Shown here: positions 10,633-21,816 of the stretch, one piece after another
Numbering within the stretch: the first letter of the stretch is position 1
Layout of the letters: the number at the start of each line of letters is the position of its first letter
DNA from: Entamoeba invadens IP1
Lineage: Eukaryota > Evosea > Mastigamoebida > Endamoebidae
Direction of reading: 5' to 3'
Assembly: GCF_000330505.1 (NCBI RefSeq)
Contig: NW_004440113.1
Location: 520,177-584,176, forward strand
Length of the DNA stretch: 64,000 nt
Translations under genes and position numbers: made by a program
Notes under the pieces: model-generated
What the model was told of the DNA's origin: nothing
What the model saw: the letters and a program-made list of their open reading frames with translations, nothing else
Databases searched by the model: none

Positions 10633-12305
10633 TTGTTATTTTGTTTTATTATTCAACACTTTAGTGTTTTTGAACAGTATCAACACAACAACCTTAATTC
10701 TAAAAAATATACAATTTGTCAATATTGCAAAATATTAACAAATTATTGTTATGTGTTTTAGAAATCAACGACTATCACGAAATTGTCATTTTGAGTAAAT
10801 CAACAATTAATAATGATGATAAATGTCGAACAAATTGTTTCGTATGTTTAGTTGGTTTTAATTAAATAATGTACTTCGACATTAAAAATAATAAACAAGG
10901 CAAATAATATTTAAAAAAGGTATCTTTATAATTTATTCAAACCCCCTTTTTCAGAAGGAAATTAGAAATAACACATAGATAATTTTACACGACAATAGAG
11001 AATAAAAGATTGAATATCCAAACAAAATGAAAATATAAAAGGAGTTCAGCATTTTAGTTTGTTGAACTAGTTGATTAAAACGTTTGCTTGGTGATTGTTA
11101 TTTTATAAATTAGTAGGTGAGGGCTGTAATTATATTTTTTTGTGGAAATATCATTGTTAAAAAATTATACCGTTTTTTACAGAAAGTAATAGAACAAATC
11201 CAATAACCAAAATATTTATTTTCAAAAAAATATAACTTATTGCATAATCATTCTTGTTGTAGTAACATTTTCGATTATTAATTTTATTCAGAATTATTAA
11301 ACATTGTTTTATTAACATTTTGAGTTTGTTTGTTTTATAACTTGGATCAAAAAATTGTTTAATTATTAATAACATATAATTACATTTGAATGATTTTGTA
11401 CGAAAAAATGAATAGTGACAAAGATTTTTATGATTAGTTAACGAACAAACGTAAATAACATATTGATTTGGTTTTTTGAGACATGGTTTTATTTTGTTAA
11501 CATTTTTTTTAAAAAGGGGGTCTTTTTTTAAAAAGACATAATTCTAATTATATTTAAAAAACTGTAAAATTTTCTTTGAACGAGTTTTTTATTCCAAAAA
11601 TAACGTAAGTTAATGTAAAATAAATTATTTATAATTCATAATAATAATAAAATTAATTACATTAAGTACATCTAGTTTTTTAGACTATATATATAAAAAT
11701 GTTATTGAAGATGATTTGTTTAATTTAATGGTAAATTGAATCACTTTATTTTATGTTTATTAAATTTATTAGATGTTGAGATCAATATTATTTTGTGTTT
11801 AAACAATATTTTGTTTCTTTGAGTTGTTAAAAATAAAGATGTGTTTTTTAATTGTTTGTCAATTCAAAATATAATGAAAATTCAATCTTTTGTTAAATGT
11901 TGTTACTATTTGTCAATAAAAGTTTATAATGTATTTTATTGATAATTTGTTATGAAACTGCTGTATATTGACATAAACATAACTATATCATTGACTCTCA
12001 AGTATTCAACCATTTCAATAAAATCACAAAGACTTAAATTTGCACATTTTTATCAATTATTTTTTAAATCGAACTCGAAAAAACTCAACAAATTTTAGCA
12101 AATAAATTAATTAATTTAATTTCAAATTGATAATTCGATTGGAAAAAAATAACAATGAAATACACACAAACCTCATTTGAAAAAAAAATGGTTTAATGTA
12201 ATTAAAAAAACAACTATACTGAATACTATTATTATCCCTCAAAAGAAATAAAAGTATTTGAATTTTATACACTAAACTAAATAACTTTGGTTTAACTAAA
12301 AAATC
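10633..12305. other. Gene-poor AT-rich desert
   Basis: 1.67 kb with no supportable gene. Short open frames here have A/T-driven composition (Asn, Ile, Lys, Leu, Phe). No RNA gene recognised. Confidence 0.5.
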
Positions 12306-12956
12306 ATGTTTACAAGTTTAATCCAAAACTCATGTCCATGTGGCCGGTGTGTTCACCAAACAACGTCTGGCAATAGTCGTCTCTACACCATTTCAATGAG
12401 TGAAAAGTCGTTTATTCTTGTAGGAGAAGAAGCTACTTTGCAACACATCTTCTTATATGTTGGTCAAAAGAATTTTCCATATGCTGGAAGTTTCATTCAG
12501 CGACAAGGAGAGCTCTTTCCCGAGCATACATGTCCGTACGTCTTTGTGTATCAAAGCAATTTTAGTAGTGCAGTTTCGAGTGATTTTGAAGAATACAAAA
12601 AGACTGTCGAAGATTTAGTCGTCGCCTTTGGTAACGTATTAAGCACAGACGTGCCAATTCGAGTCGATGAGTCCAAATTTGTATTTAATTGCGAAGACGC
12701 GCGTATTTCCGATTCTGTTGTGACGAAGAAAGGTATATGCCCTTGTGGCTTTAAGCACAAAGTGAATGGAGTCCTCTGTGATTTTGCTTTTGTTGTGAAT
12801 GACGTTCTTGTTGGGATGTCAGTGGACTCCAATTTTGTTGTCAGCATTCGGAATGCTAGCGATAGAGCACATCTTGAGTTGGCGTATTTGCCTCGTTTCT
12901 TTTTAGGGGCTTTTAAAGCCTTTGTCAATCTGTCGGCTGTGAATAGTTTGTTTTAA
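12306..12956 (+). CDS. CPCG-motif protein, possibly the first exon of the UBX gene
   Basis: 216 residues as an unspliced frame. Two CPCG motifs (SCPCGRC near residue 10, ICPCGFKHK near 145), each followed by a hydrophobic stretch (FILVGEEA; VVNDVLVGMS), suggest a duplicated small Cys-containing module, perhaps zinc-binding. I do not recognise the family. The last codons contain an exact GTTTGT donor (12946). Splicing from there to 13027 would keep frame and fuse this to the UBX protein downstream. Read alone it stops five codons further on. Confidence 0.65.
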   Translation: MFTSLIQNSCPCGRCVHQTTSGNSRLYTISMSEKSFILVGEEATLQHIFLYVGQKNFPYAGSFIQRQGELFPEHTCPYVFVYQSNFSSAVSSDFEEYKKTVEDLVVAFGNVLSTDVPIRVDESKFVFNCEDARISDSVVTKKGICPCGFKHKVNGVLCDFAFVVNDVLVGMSVDSNFVVSIRNASDRAHLELAYLPRFFLGAFKAFVNLSAVNSLF

Positions 12957-13026
12957 TTGATATTACTAATAATATAACTAGTATAGATAATAGTAATAAT
13001 ACTAATACAGACAAACTAATGATAAG
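12946..13026 (+). other. Candidate intron joining the CPCG and UBX frames
   Basis: 81 bp, GTTTGT to GATAAG. The donor matches consensus; the acceptor is AAG where TAG is usual. Phase 1 on both sides (A/AC), giving a 608-residue protein. Confidence 0.4.
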
Positions 13027-14213
13027 ACGTGAATAAGAACTACTTTCATGGACAGAGTCGACCGGAAGGATATGAGAATTTGAATAGAAGAAATCCGTTC
13101 ATGGAAAAGATTTATGCCCTTGCTATCAAACCTATTGAGGAACAATATATCGATTTTTTGAAATGTTGGTCGTCATTAACACTGAAACACAAAGGTGCTG
13201 CTAGCACATTTCTTCGTCTATTTGGACTTATTGACGATGAAGACGGTGAAGAGGAGGATGATGACACAGATATTAAGTGTAACGTTAATACATTGTACGA
13301 CGCAGAGAAGGAGAATTTGATGAAAAGACTTAAAGAGGAAATTGTGTGGGAATGCGCGAAGGATGTGGAAGTCGTTGAAACTGAGAAAACAGAAAGTGTA
13401 ACTACACAAACAGTGGACGAGAGAAGCGAAGATTTCTCACCAAAGAAAATTGAAAAGGTCGAGAAAATAGAACCAAAAGAAGCACCTAAAGCTGACGTCA
13501 TTCCGGCAACGCCTGAGATTGAAACAATCACACAAAAGAAAAGTGAGGAAGTGAGAGAAAAAGATAGTCCAGTGACGAACAACCCACAACAACCCAATGT
13601 GTGTTTTGAAGGAGAAGGAAGCCCAAAATTAGAAAACCCTAAGAGTCGTGAAAATGTGAGAAGTAATCAAACGAATCGAGATTACGATTGGAGGAACGGC
13701 AACACAGAAGGGTGGAAAAAAAGCAAGGGAAAAGACGAAATATACGGGAAGAAAGAAGAAGAAGAGCTTGAGTTTCTCACAAAGGAAATGACCGACGAAC
13801 AGAAGGCGCAGTTCAAAATGATGTACATGCTAATGAAATTAAAAAAGAGCCAGAACGAAGAAAATGAAGAAGATAAAACGAATACGTGGGGCAAAGGACA
13901 TACACTAAAAAGCGAAAAGGGGGAGGTTGAGGATAAACCAGACGAAATAGAGCCAAAGGAGTATATATATGCGAAAGACTCAAAAAAAGTTGTTAAGATC
14001 AGGTATAAATATGGGAATATTGTATTCAAAGGCGATGTGACAACAACCGTACACGATCTTATTGCACATATCAAGTTCGAAATCACCAAAAGTGGCAAAC
14101 CAATGTACTGTGGTAAGCTGAAACAAAGAGCGTACAACCAGCCGCTCAATGAGATGGCAGACAAAACACTCGAGGAGTTGAAGTTGTTTCAAACGATGGT
14201 CACATACGAGTAA
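13027..14213 (+). CDS. UBX-domain protein (probable second exon)
   Basis: The last ~80 residues form a ubiquitin-like UBX domain: a beta strand (VVKIRYKYGNIVFKG), a helix (TVHDLIAHIKFE) and the typical end with a PLNEMADKTLEELKL motif. UBX domains usually bind p97/Cdc48. The middle is long, charged and disordered (Glu/Lys/Pro-rich, an acidic run GEEEDDDD near the N-terminus). The frame is open back to a stop at 13023 without an ATG before 13101 (MEKIYAL). The upstream codons (NYFHGQSRPEGYENLNRR) look coding. Either translation starts at 13101 or this is exon 2 of the gene starting at 12306. Confidence 0.75.
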
Positions 14214-14776
14214 GTCAGGATGATGATCAAACAGATAACATTGTTTGGTGTGCCTTTTTTCCTTTTCCAATAATTTTGGTAATAGTAAAAAAAATATAAT
14301 TAAAATTATAATTTCAGTTGTTTTTTTTTTGAAAAAAATAATCTATTGAAAAGTTTAAGGAAAAGTTGGTTTTTAAAAGTTAGTTGAATTTAAAATGAGT
14401 TTTTATTCTTTAATAGTTTCAATTTTAAATAATTAAAACAAAAAATTCTTGGAAATAATAAAATCATTGATAAAAATAATTAATAATAATAATATTTTTA
14501 AATAATACGAAATAATTAAACAATGATAGTACTAAAATTAAATTAATTCCGCTCGATAATGACAAAAATACAATAGATTTTTTTTTCATACAGTGTTTGG
14601 CATATTATACATATGGTTAACTAATAATACAATTTAATAATGAAATATATTTTACTATTTCTACAAGTCTATTCTATACATTAAATCGATAGCATCTATT
14701 AATAAAGAAAGAAGTGGTAATAAGAACGTGCAAATGCCAACAAATCGATGAACGAGAAAAAGAACAAGGAAAGCAG
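14214..14776. other. Intergenic, AT-rich
   Basis: 560 bp without a gene; poly-T and poly-A runs. Promoter of the GTPase gene must lie at its end. Confidence 0.5.
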
Positions 14777-15334
14777 ATGAAGGTGTGTATTGTTGGCAGT
14801 CAAGGTATAGGGAAGACGTCGTTTGTCTCCAAATTTACGCGGAATTCGATCAGTGATTCTGTTGTTATTACGGAGACGTCGGACTATGAAGTTTCCATCA
14901 CGGTGAAGGGGCGAATTGTCGATTTAGACATCCACGACATGCAGATGTGTGAAAGTCCGATTGAGCGCAAAAGGGTGTTCAACCAAACTGATTGCTTTCT
15001 CCTCTGTTTTGCGATGAACGATAGAAAGTCGTTTGAAGACATCAAGACAAAGTGGTTTAATGAAGTCACAGAAGTCTCTGATGGGCGGTGTGTCTTAGTT
15101 GGTCTCAAAGCAGACTTGAAAGATGTGAAGCAAAGTGTCGTCACAGACACTGAAATTTGTAATTTGGCACAACAACTCAAGACATGTGGGTGGGCGACGC
15201 TTTCAATATATCGACATAAAGGAATTAAAGATCTTTTTGACTTTATCGCATATGGGGTGTCCATCCCTTGCTTCTCGCCTACTCGAAAGGAAAGTGAAAG
15301 AAAAAAGATCGCAAAAAATCGAATAGCTCTTTAA
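14777..15334 (+). CDS. Degenerate small GTPase (Rho/Rab-like)
   Basis: 185 residues from the ATG at 14777 (the open frame begins at a GTG 21 codons earlier). The P-loop GSQGIGKTS is intact, and LVGLKADLKD corresponds to the T/NKxD guanine-specificity motif in the Rho-like form. Switch II is abnormal: where DTAGQE is expected there is DIHDMQMCE, so the DxxG glycine and the catalytic Gln are missing. The G5 SAK/L region is also weak (SIYRHKG). The C-terminus (AKNRIAL) has no Cys, so no prenylation signal. This is a nucleotide-binding fold that probably cannot switch in the normal way. The family (Rho versus Rab) is not certain. Confidence 0.8.
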   Translation: MKVCIVGSQGIGKTSFVSKFTRNSISDSVVITETSDYEVSITVKGRIVDLDIHDMQMCESPIERKRVFNQTDCFLLCFAMNDRKSFEDIKTKWFNEVTEVSDGRCVLVGLKADLKDVKQSVVTDTEICNLAQQLKTCGWATLSIYRHKGIKDLFDFIAYGVSIPCFSPTRKESERKKIAKNRIAL

Positions 15335-16462
15335 CTTATTTTGTATAGTTTTTGTTCTATATTTGTTGTACTATACAAGTATCGTATTCTAAGCTATATA
15401 AACAAACTCAACTATATATTATAATTAATACTATATTATTTTTAGAGAGTATGTAATTAATTGTATAATATAATAAACTATATTATATTTAATATTTATT
15501 AAGCACAAAAACAAATTATTGATATTGTTTAAAAATATAACGAAAGATATGAGTAAAAGAAGGTGTTTCAAGATGGAGTTCTAAAAGTCGAAAATTCGCT
15601 TTTTCTTTTTTCGAAAAAGATAAAAAAACAAAAGACAAAATAAATCAAATAATCTGTTTGCTAAATTGGCATAATGAGCGTACCCTAACACGTTTTCGAC
15701 CATAATTAGATTTCATCGAGTCTCCGTTATAATCCCGAAATGTAGTAATAAAAGTTATAAAATAATAATCGTTTTTTTTTTGTTATAATGTTTCCCAAAC
15801 ATTGCAACCAAAAAACTGTGTTTGTAAGTTAATAGTACAAATAACTATATATAATAATAACATTTGAGTGGTATTAATTTTTGGGAAATAAAAAATTTGA
15901 CGTATTGTCGAAAAAAAGTTTTGATGAAAAAATGGACAAAAAAACAAAAAAGAAACTGGTTTGTATAGTTTTGAAAACCACAAAGACTAGTTTTTTTCCA
16001 TGTTTCAAGTCGTTTTTTGGTTTCATTTTGTGTTGAAATGAGAAAAACCATTCAATACTTAGTAAAAGAGCTATTAAATATAGAAGCATTTGGTTGAATG
16101 TAACTATTTTGTGGAATGCAAATTCGTTGAACCAAAACAATGTTTTTGCCGCGTCTTCTTGTTTTGTATAGTAAGTCAACCTATACCTGCATATTATAAA
16201 TAGCACACAGCAATGTTACACCTTAAATAGAATAAATATGCCTAAGATATTTTCGATAAAAACACTTTAAAGAATTATAAGGAATTTTAAGCAGATGAAG
16301 ATGAAAAAAAAGAAAGGCTTGACATGACCACGTCGTTCATGTTAATTCCAAGTTCGTATCAAAAGTTCGCCACCTAAAACAACTAGTTTAAAAAACTAGA
16401 CGCAATAATAGCACGAAAATATAACTCGCAAAAGAAAAGCAGGCGGTGAACTTATAAATCAA
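15335..16462. other. Gene-poor region
   Basis: 1.1 kb AT-rich spacer. A minus-strand open frame at 15874-16206 is rich in Phe/Leu/Ile from A/T bias and I do not accept it. A patch with higher G+C at 15665-15745 resembles neither a tRNA nor a known RNA. A perfect short palindrome (CTAGTTT/AAACTAG) lies near 16385. Confidence 0.45.
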
Positions 16463-17153
16463 ATGGGAAAATTTGTTGTCTTGCCGTTCATTGCCGGCAT
16501 CTTATTTGTTGTGAGTATTGGTCTTACCATTGCTTCTCTGCCCATCTCTTGGGCAAAAGCAAATGTTCAAACAACGAAGCAGTTTGTTAATATATAATTA
16601 TATATTTAATAATATATATTTAATTCAATATAGTTATCATTTATATATTATAAGTTATTAACATATATTAATACCAAGACAATACCAATTTTATCTGTTA
16701 CATTGGACGAATGACGGTTGTTTTGCTTTGGACGACAATGGAAATGAAACGACTTCTCTGAGACATTTTGGGTATGCGGACACATACGAATTTGAAAAAT
16801 TAAAAGCGTCTGGGATAGTTGCGATGGTTCTTCTTATAGTATCCATTGTCATCACTGCTTTCACGTGCCTCTACTACTTGCTCCACGCTTGTGCTCCAAC
16901 TCAAAAGTGCTTGAAAGCTATGAAATTGAATGTTGGAAGACGTACTTGGATCTTACTGATATTCAGTATTATAGGACTTGCTATTAATATTGTCGGGATG
17001 ATCTTGTGGCTCGCTCTCTTCTTTGCAAATAACATTTCCGAGTGGCTTGCACAATCCTCCCCCAACCCTTATGTAGGATTTTGGCTCGAACTGTCCTCTA
17101 TTGTTGTTATGGCGGCTGGTATTTTCGTCGCTATGTTCTGGAAACACAGTTAA
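16463..17153 (+). CDS. Four-transmembrane protein (claudin/PMP22-like topology), one intron
   Basis: The downstream frame has no ATG where coding starts. The missing first exon is at 16463-16581 (MGKFVVLPFIAG..., one TM helix). A GTTTGT...CCAAG intron (16582-16678, phase 2) joins it to 16679, giving 197 residues. Four hydrophobic helices follow: residues ~4-27, ~80-105, ~125-150 and ~170-192. A polar loop of about 50 residues after TM1 (with Trp, Cys and an Asn-Glu-Thr glycosylation-type site) would be extracellular. The layout is that of claudin/PMP22/Sur7-like tetraspan proteins, but I see no diagnostic motif. The protein is probably in the plasma membrane or an internal membrane. Confidence 0.75.
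16582..16678 (+). other. Spliceosomal intron (four-TM gene)
   Basis: 97 bp, GTTTGT donor, acceptor ACCAAG, phase 2 (CA/A). The only downstream acceptor that keeps the frame open to the TM region. Confidence 0.65.
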
Positions 17154-17291
17154 GTCCTCCACGAATTCAATTTTGTTCTTTGCGTTTTTTGGTTTCTTTT
17201 ATTGTTTCAGTTACTATTCCTTTCCAAACTATTAAGAATAGTATTTATTTAATTATTTTTAATTTCAATCAATTCAGTTATAATAAATAGA

Positions 17292-17723
17292 TTAATTAAC
17301 CATTAGAATATGGGGACAGCCTTCTTCATCAAAAATATCACCGATGGCATGAAAACCACACTTCTCGTAAAAAGGTCGGGCTTGACACTGAGAATGAAGA
17401 TAGATGGATTTGTTTTCGTTTTGTGAACGAACGTGGGCGACCGCCTTTTGCATGAGAAGTAACCCTAACCCTGTCTTACGATTCGGCTGGACTACTAAAA
17501 CACGACCAATAAACCATTCACCTTTTTCGTTTTGAAAAACTCGGCAATACGCTATCATTTTGCCATGAAAAAGTGCAAAAACGTGAAAACAAGTTTTGTC
17601 AAACAAATCAAGTTCTTGGCACAAAAAATGCTGTTCGCAAACAAACACTTCTATCCGCTTGTGACATATTTCATATAACTCGTCGAGAGTTAACTCTTCA
17701 TATCGTTTAATTCGCCATTCCAT
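17292..17723 (-). CDS. ElaA-type GNAT N-acetyltransferase
   Basis: GNAT acetyltransferase of the ElaA type. Shared features are the start MEW, the helix with FVCEQ, the core strand ending in GRVLV followed by the acetyl-CoA loop (RKTGLGLLLM, an R/QxxGxG/A variant), the Cys/Gln strand HSQCQARPFYEKCGF and the end EEGCPHILM. The frame is open to an ATG at 17780, but ElaA proteins begin at the Trp-containing segment, and the 19 extra codons look like AT-rich leader; I therefore chose the ATG at 17723 (143 residues). The substrate of this family is not settled. It converges with the four-TM gene, with 138 bp between the stops. Confidence 0.85.
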   Translation of the reverse strand: MEWRIKRYEELTLDELYEICHKRIEVFVCEQHFLCQELDLFDKTCFHVFALFHGKMIAYCRVFQNEKGEWFIGRVLVVQPNRKTGLGLLLMQKAVAHVRSQNENKSIYLHSQCQARPFYEKCGFHAIGDIFDEEGCPHILMVN

Positions 17724-17925
17724 CAATTTGGTATTAGAGTTTCTATAACATTTTAATAACATTATCAAAGAACATTTCATATAACATTTTATTTAAAATA
17801 GTTTTCGCTTTTTGAAATCTCAAAATAGAACTTAAAATTAAAACCTCAATCGATACAAACAAAAAATTGCAAAGATAACCCTAAATTTTTGACATGAATT
17901 TTTTAGTTATAAATAATACAATGTT

Positions 17926-18669
17926 TCAATATACATCACAGGAGAAAGACTCACGAGTGAAGGATTGCGTGGAGCACCTTCTCTTTTGACGAAGAGAAAT
18001 GGCGATAGCTCGTGCGTCAGCGCACTCCTTAGAGTACCTCTTGTCATTCATTGCGACATAACTTCCGACGAATAGTTTTTTGGCTTTGTTGAAGACGTCG
18101 AAAGCGCCGTTTTTGATGACGTAGATCTCTGGGTATGTCAAGTAGAGATTTCCACTACTGACATCGAGTTGGTGCAATTTATTGGCAAGAGACGGAGCAC
18201 GCATTCCCGAATATTCACAGTAAAAAATGACGATATTATGAATGGGGACAGCCCCTTGATAGACGGGGAAGACGTCTTTTAACAACTTCTCGTTCCATAC
18301 ATTAATAGCAGAAGAGATGTGACCCATTGCAAACTCAAACGGATACCTACAATCCACTACGATTATATTGTCGTTGTGCTCAACTGCATTCTTGAAGGTA
18401 TTCACAGTGATTGAATTGACCCCAACATGTGATTTTTCTGATGAAAGTAATACATTGTTTACTTGTGGAATAGTGTCTCGTGGTGTTGTTGGGAGAACGA
18501 TTTGTCCAGAGATAGAGCTGAAATTGAATTTTGAAATTCGATGAGGTCGGTCGTGTGATTTTTTAGGAGTGGAGTGGTATGAAAAGGTTTCTTGTGGCGC
18601 ATTGAATGGAGAAGAAGCTGGAGACCCAAAAACTGTTGTGGCAGAGTCGAAAGAAAAACACTTGTTCAT
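17926..18669 (-). CDS. Cdc25-like dual-specificity phosphatase
   Basis: 247 residues. The C-terminal two thirds is a rhodanese/Cdc25 fold: VVDCRYPFEFAMGHI, then the catalytic loop CEYSGMRAP (CX5R, with the Cdc25-like Glu after Cys and SxxR pattern), then LTYPEIYVIKNGA, matching the YPELYVLKGG of Cdc25. Cdc25 enzymes remove inhibitory phosphates from cyclin-dependent kinases. The N-terminal ~75 residues are Ser/Pro/Thr-rich with several S/T-P sites, typical of a regulated tail. The catalytic residues are intact, so it is probably active. Arsenate reductase or plain rhodanese is less likely because of the YPE motif. Confidence 0.85.
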   Translation of the reverse strand: MNKCFSFDSATTVFGSPASSPFNAPQETFSYHSTPKKSHDRPHRISKFNFSSISGQIVLPTTPRDTIPQVNNVLLSSEKSHVGVNSITVNTFKNAVEHNDNIIVVDCRYPFEFAMGHISSAINVWNEKLLKDVFPVYQGAVPIHNIVIFYCEYSGMRAPSLANKLHQLDVSSGNLYLTYPEIYVIKNGAFDVFNKAKKLFVGSYVAMNDKRYSKECADARAIAISLRQKRRCSTQSFTRESFSCDVY

Positions 18670-21203
18670 CTATGTGGTGTGATATCAAAGTTCCCCCCTT
18701 TATTCCAACTGTTCTATTTTTTCGGCTCACAATTTAATTGTTTAGCCTAAGAAAACACAGAACACCCAGGTGGTTGGATTTGATTTTCTAATGTAAATAA
18801 CCCGATTAGTCACATCCTTTTGCAGCAAAGTTTGATAATAAACACCTTTTTTCCTCAATTAATTTATATTTCTGCTTTAAGTTCATCACGCACAATTTCA
18901 CTTTCCAGCTATTCCTAGAGCTGTTGGCAACTTTCCGGGATTTGGGCGTTTGTTATTGGTTGCCAAGAAAACCATTTTGGACAAACTTCTTTTGTAGTAC
19001 AAAAAGTGAGTGGAAGTGGGTCTTAAAACATGGGAAAAGGTTTATCAAAACGGTTTTTTAATAATAGCATGGTATTATTTTTTTTGGGTTGTTGAAAGTA
19101 ACAAGAGATTTCTTGTATTTTATTGGATAATATTATGGCTCTTAAAATATCATAGAAGTTATTCAATCGGTGGGGTTCAGTAGTTATCATCTTCCATTTT
19201 TTGGACAAAATAAACGCGAAAACACGGGAATTACACATACCTCATTTTTTTAATTTTGTTGGGAAAGGTATGTTTAAAAAATACCTTGTTTACTTTATAT
19301 AATTCAACGAATGAATTTAGCGACTTTTCATTGTTATTTTTATAAAGAATCGCCGCAAAAATTCAGGATTTTTCATTTTGTAAATGGCATTTTAGTATTT
19401 CTAAGTTATTGAATCCTTCAATGTTTTGTCCCTGGCAACGAAAGAGACAAACTTGTATTATGGTTACAACAATCCATATTATTTTCAAAGAAAATATACC
19501 AAAACAATAAATATGCGTTACGTGCAGTAACAACAACTTTAATTAAACAAGAAATTTGTGCAAGTTACTGCGATAAATATCGATTAATTAAATCATGAGG
19601 AATTGCTTTTTGAATCTTTAATTATTAATTGGCCCTTTTTTAAAGTTTTGTTGATTCTTCTGTTATTCGTTTGTTATTACCAATTCTATATAAAGAATAT
19701 TAGAAACACAAAATTGAAATTTCTGTAATTGTGGTTTTGGTTATATATAGGCAATTTATACATTTAATAATACGGGTATAAATCCTAATCCATAAATTGA
19801 TACAAAATGTATAACAAATTTTTCTTCTTTTTTACCATACCTTATAACCCGAATTTGTACATTTTTAAATTGTATTATTTATTGTATTTAATAAATAACA
19901 ATTGTAATATTGATACTATTTGACACCAAAAAGAATGGGAATTGGTTATTGAGTAAAAAAAAAGGTTTTAATTAATAATTTGCTACAACAATTGGACTAT
20001 TTTTAATTTATATTTGGTTTTAAAATTAAGTAAAAGTTTTATAAAAAACAAACATAAAGTTATCACCGTTTGCAGATTTATTGTATTTTTAAAGATTAAG
20101 AATCTAATATAAAAAACGAGTCTAGAATATGTTTGGCTGAATAAGATTTTGCGATATTATATTATGTAATAACAGATAACGTTTACCTAATCATAACGGG
20201 AAAATATAAAAAAACATATGTGTTTTGTTGGTTCATAAACCACATTAAACAACACAACGTAATTTTTTTCCACTTTACCTCTAAAAAATTATTTTATGCA
20301 AAACAAAGCAATTTATGGTAAATGCCGAATTCTTGTATTTACCTATATTTCCACCAAAGAAAGTTAAAAACCCAAAACAATAAATGATCACAACCCTCAA
20401 ATCGTATTTCCTGAATACTACCAATAGATTTGGGATTTATTGAATTACAAAATTTTTTTAAATGTTCATTCAAAAAACTTCCCTTACTTGGTATTGGTTT
20501 TGTTGGATTCTTTTTTTTGCAAAATCTAAATAATTTCAAGGTTTCAAGATTTATATTTTAAAGAATTTCAGTGGTAATATAAAACAATAAGTAATTATAC
20601 ATAATCTAAACTTATTAATTGTTATTTATATTATTAATAATATAAATAACATTCGAAAACCAAAATGAGTTTTATTTTTTTTATCATTTTGTAAAGTTGA
20701 AAAAAATTTAATGTCGTAACAGTGAACAAATTTTATTTTCGTTTTGTTTTATTTATTTACATTACATTTTATTAAATTAGGTAAAAGTCTTTCATGTTTA
20801 TTTAATAAATATAATAAATATATAGTTTAATGATATAATAAAACAATAATAATTTTTACTATTATAATTAATCCAAATAAAAATATAATTATATTATAAA
20901 ATATTATAAAATATCTATTAATATTTTAAATAATTTTATATTATAAATCTACTATTATAATTAGAATAAAATATAACAAGGATATGACATATTCCACATA
21001 TTTGTTTAGTTTTATCTTAATAGTATAAACGTGGCACCATTTTACTATCATGAAAAAACAATTTAAATTAAACTAGAAGTATATAATAATTTTAACTAAA
21101 ACTTAATTAATAATGTATTCCAAAAATAGAGCAGAGGTCGTATTGCTGAGTCACTGACACATGGGCTCCAAAGAAATACTCTGCAAATTGATTAATTCAT
21201 TAC
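18670..21203. other. Longest gene desert in the window (2.5 kb)
   Basis: No supportable gene on either strand. From 20570 to 20960 the sequence is almost pure A/T. A small inverted repeat (TTGGCAAC ... GTTGCCAA, 18924-18966) is the only clear structure. The promoter of the Hsp20 gene must be at the right edge. An out-of-frame ATG at 21161 overlaps the Hsp20 start; Entamoeba leaders are very short, so it is probably not transcribed. Confidence 0.5.
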
Positions 21204-21686
21204 ATGTCATCAAGCAACACACCAAGTCCTCAGCCATACGCTACAGAATCATCGCAACAGATAATGAAGCCACAGCCAAAGTGGTTCCATCTTTACAAAT
21301 ACTTGTCTTCCACATCAAACAACAAAGTTTTCATCGATCCAAATGGTGTCGGTCATTTCAACTCAATGACTTGGGAGCCTCCCTGTGAACTTTTAGACTC
21401 GGGCAAGACCTATTTACTCAAATTCGAAATACCTGGTATCGACAAGAAAACTTTATCTCTCCAATTCAATAACAACTGGATCACAGTCGCTGGTAACAAA
21501 GAGATGCCAAAGCAAGAAGGAGATTTTTGCTTCACAGAAATACTCTATGGACAGTTTAGAAGAGAAGTTCCTGTTCCAATCGATGCAAGTAAAGATGGAA
21601 TAAAAGCCTTTTATAATGAAGGCATTCTCTATGTGAAACTTCAAAAGCTCTCAGAGTCTGAATGGGTGAATGTGGAAATTAAGTAA
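21204..21686 (+). CDS. Small heat-shock protein, Hsp20/alpha-crystallin family
   Basis: 160 residues. The alpha-crystallin domain occupies about residues 60-155. It opens with the strand YLLKFEIPGIDKKTLSL, continues with NNWITVAGNKE and EILYGQFRREVPVPIDA, and closes with FYNEGILYVKL, where the classical A/NGVL motif is NEGIL. A short Ser/Pro/Gln-rich N-terminal arm precedes it. There is no clear IxI C-terminal motif. The expected role is an ATP-independent holdase chaperone in the cytosol, usually forming oligomers. Confidence 0.9.
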   Translation: MSSSNTPSPQPYATESSQQIMKPQPKWFHLYKYLSSTSNNKVFIDPNGVGHFNSMTWEPPCELLDSGKTYLLKFEIPGIDKKTLSLQFNNNWITVAGNKEMPKQEGDFCFTEILYGQFRREVPVPIDASKDGIKAFYNEGILYVKLQKLSESEWVNVEIK

Positions 21687-21816
21687 TATGTGATCTGTTC
21701 TATTTGTATCATTAGTATAATATTACTATTACTAAACTATAGTATAGTAGCAATTCAACTTACTCTATTTTATAATAAAAATTACTATATTTGTAGAATT
21801 TGTTACCCAAACAACA

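Noticed and set aside
15874..16206. Minus-strand 110-codon open frame, hydrophobic
   Set aside because: Composition explained by A/T bias; overlapping frames of similar length in the same region.
18924..18966. Inverted repeat TTGGCAAC/GTTGCCAA
   Set aside because: Arms of 8 bp with a 27-base loop are too weak to call an RNA or element.
21161..21388. Open frame overlapping the Hsp20 start
   Set aside because: Out of frame with Hsp20, no domain; a short Entamoeba leader would exclude its ATG.
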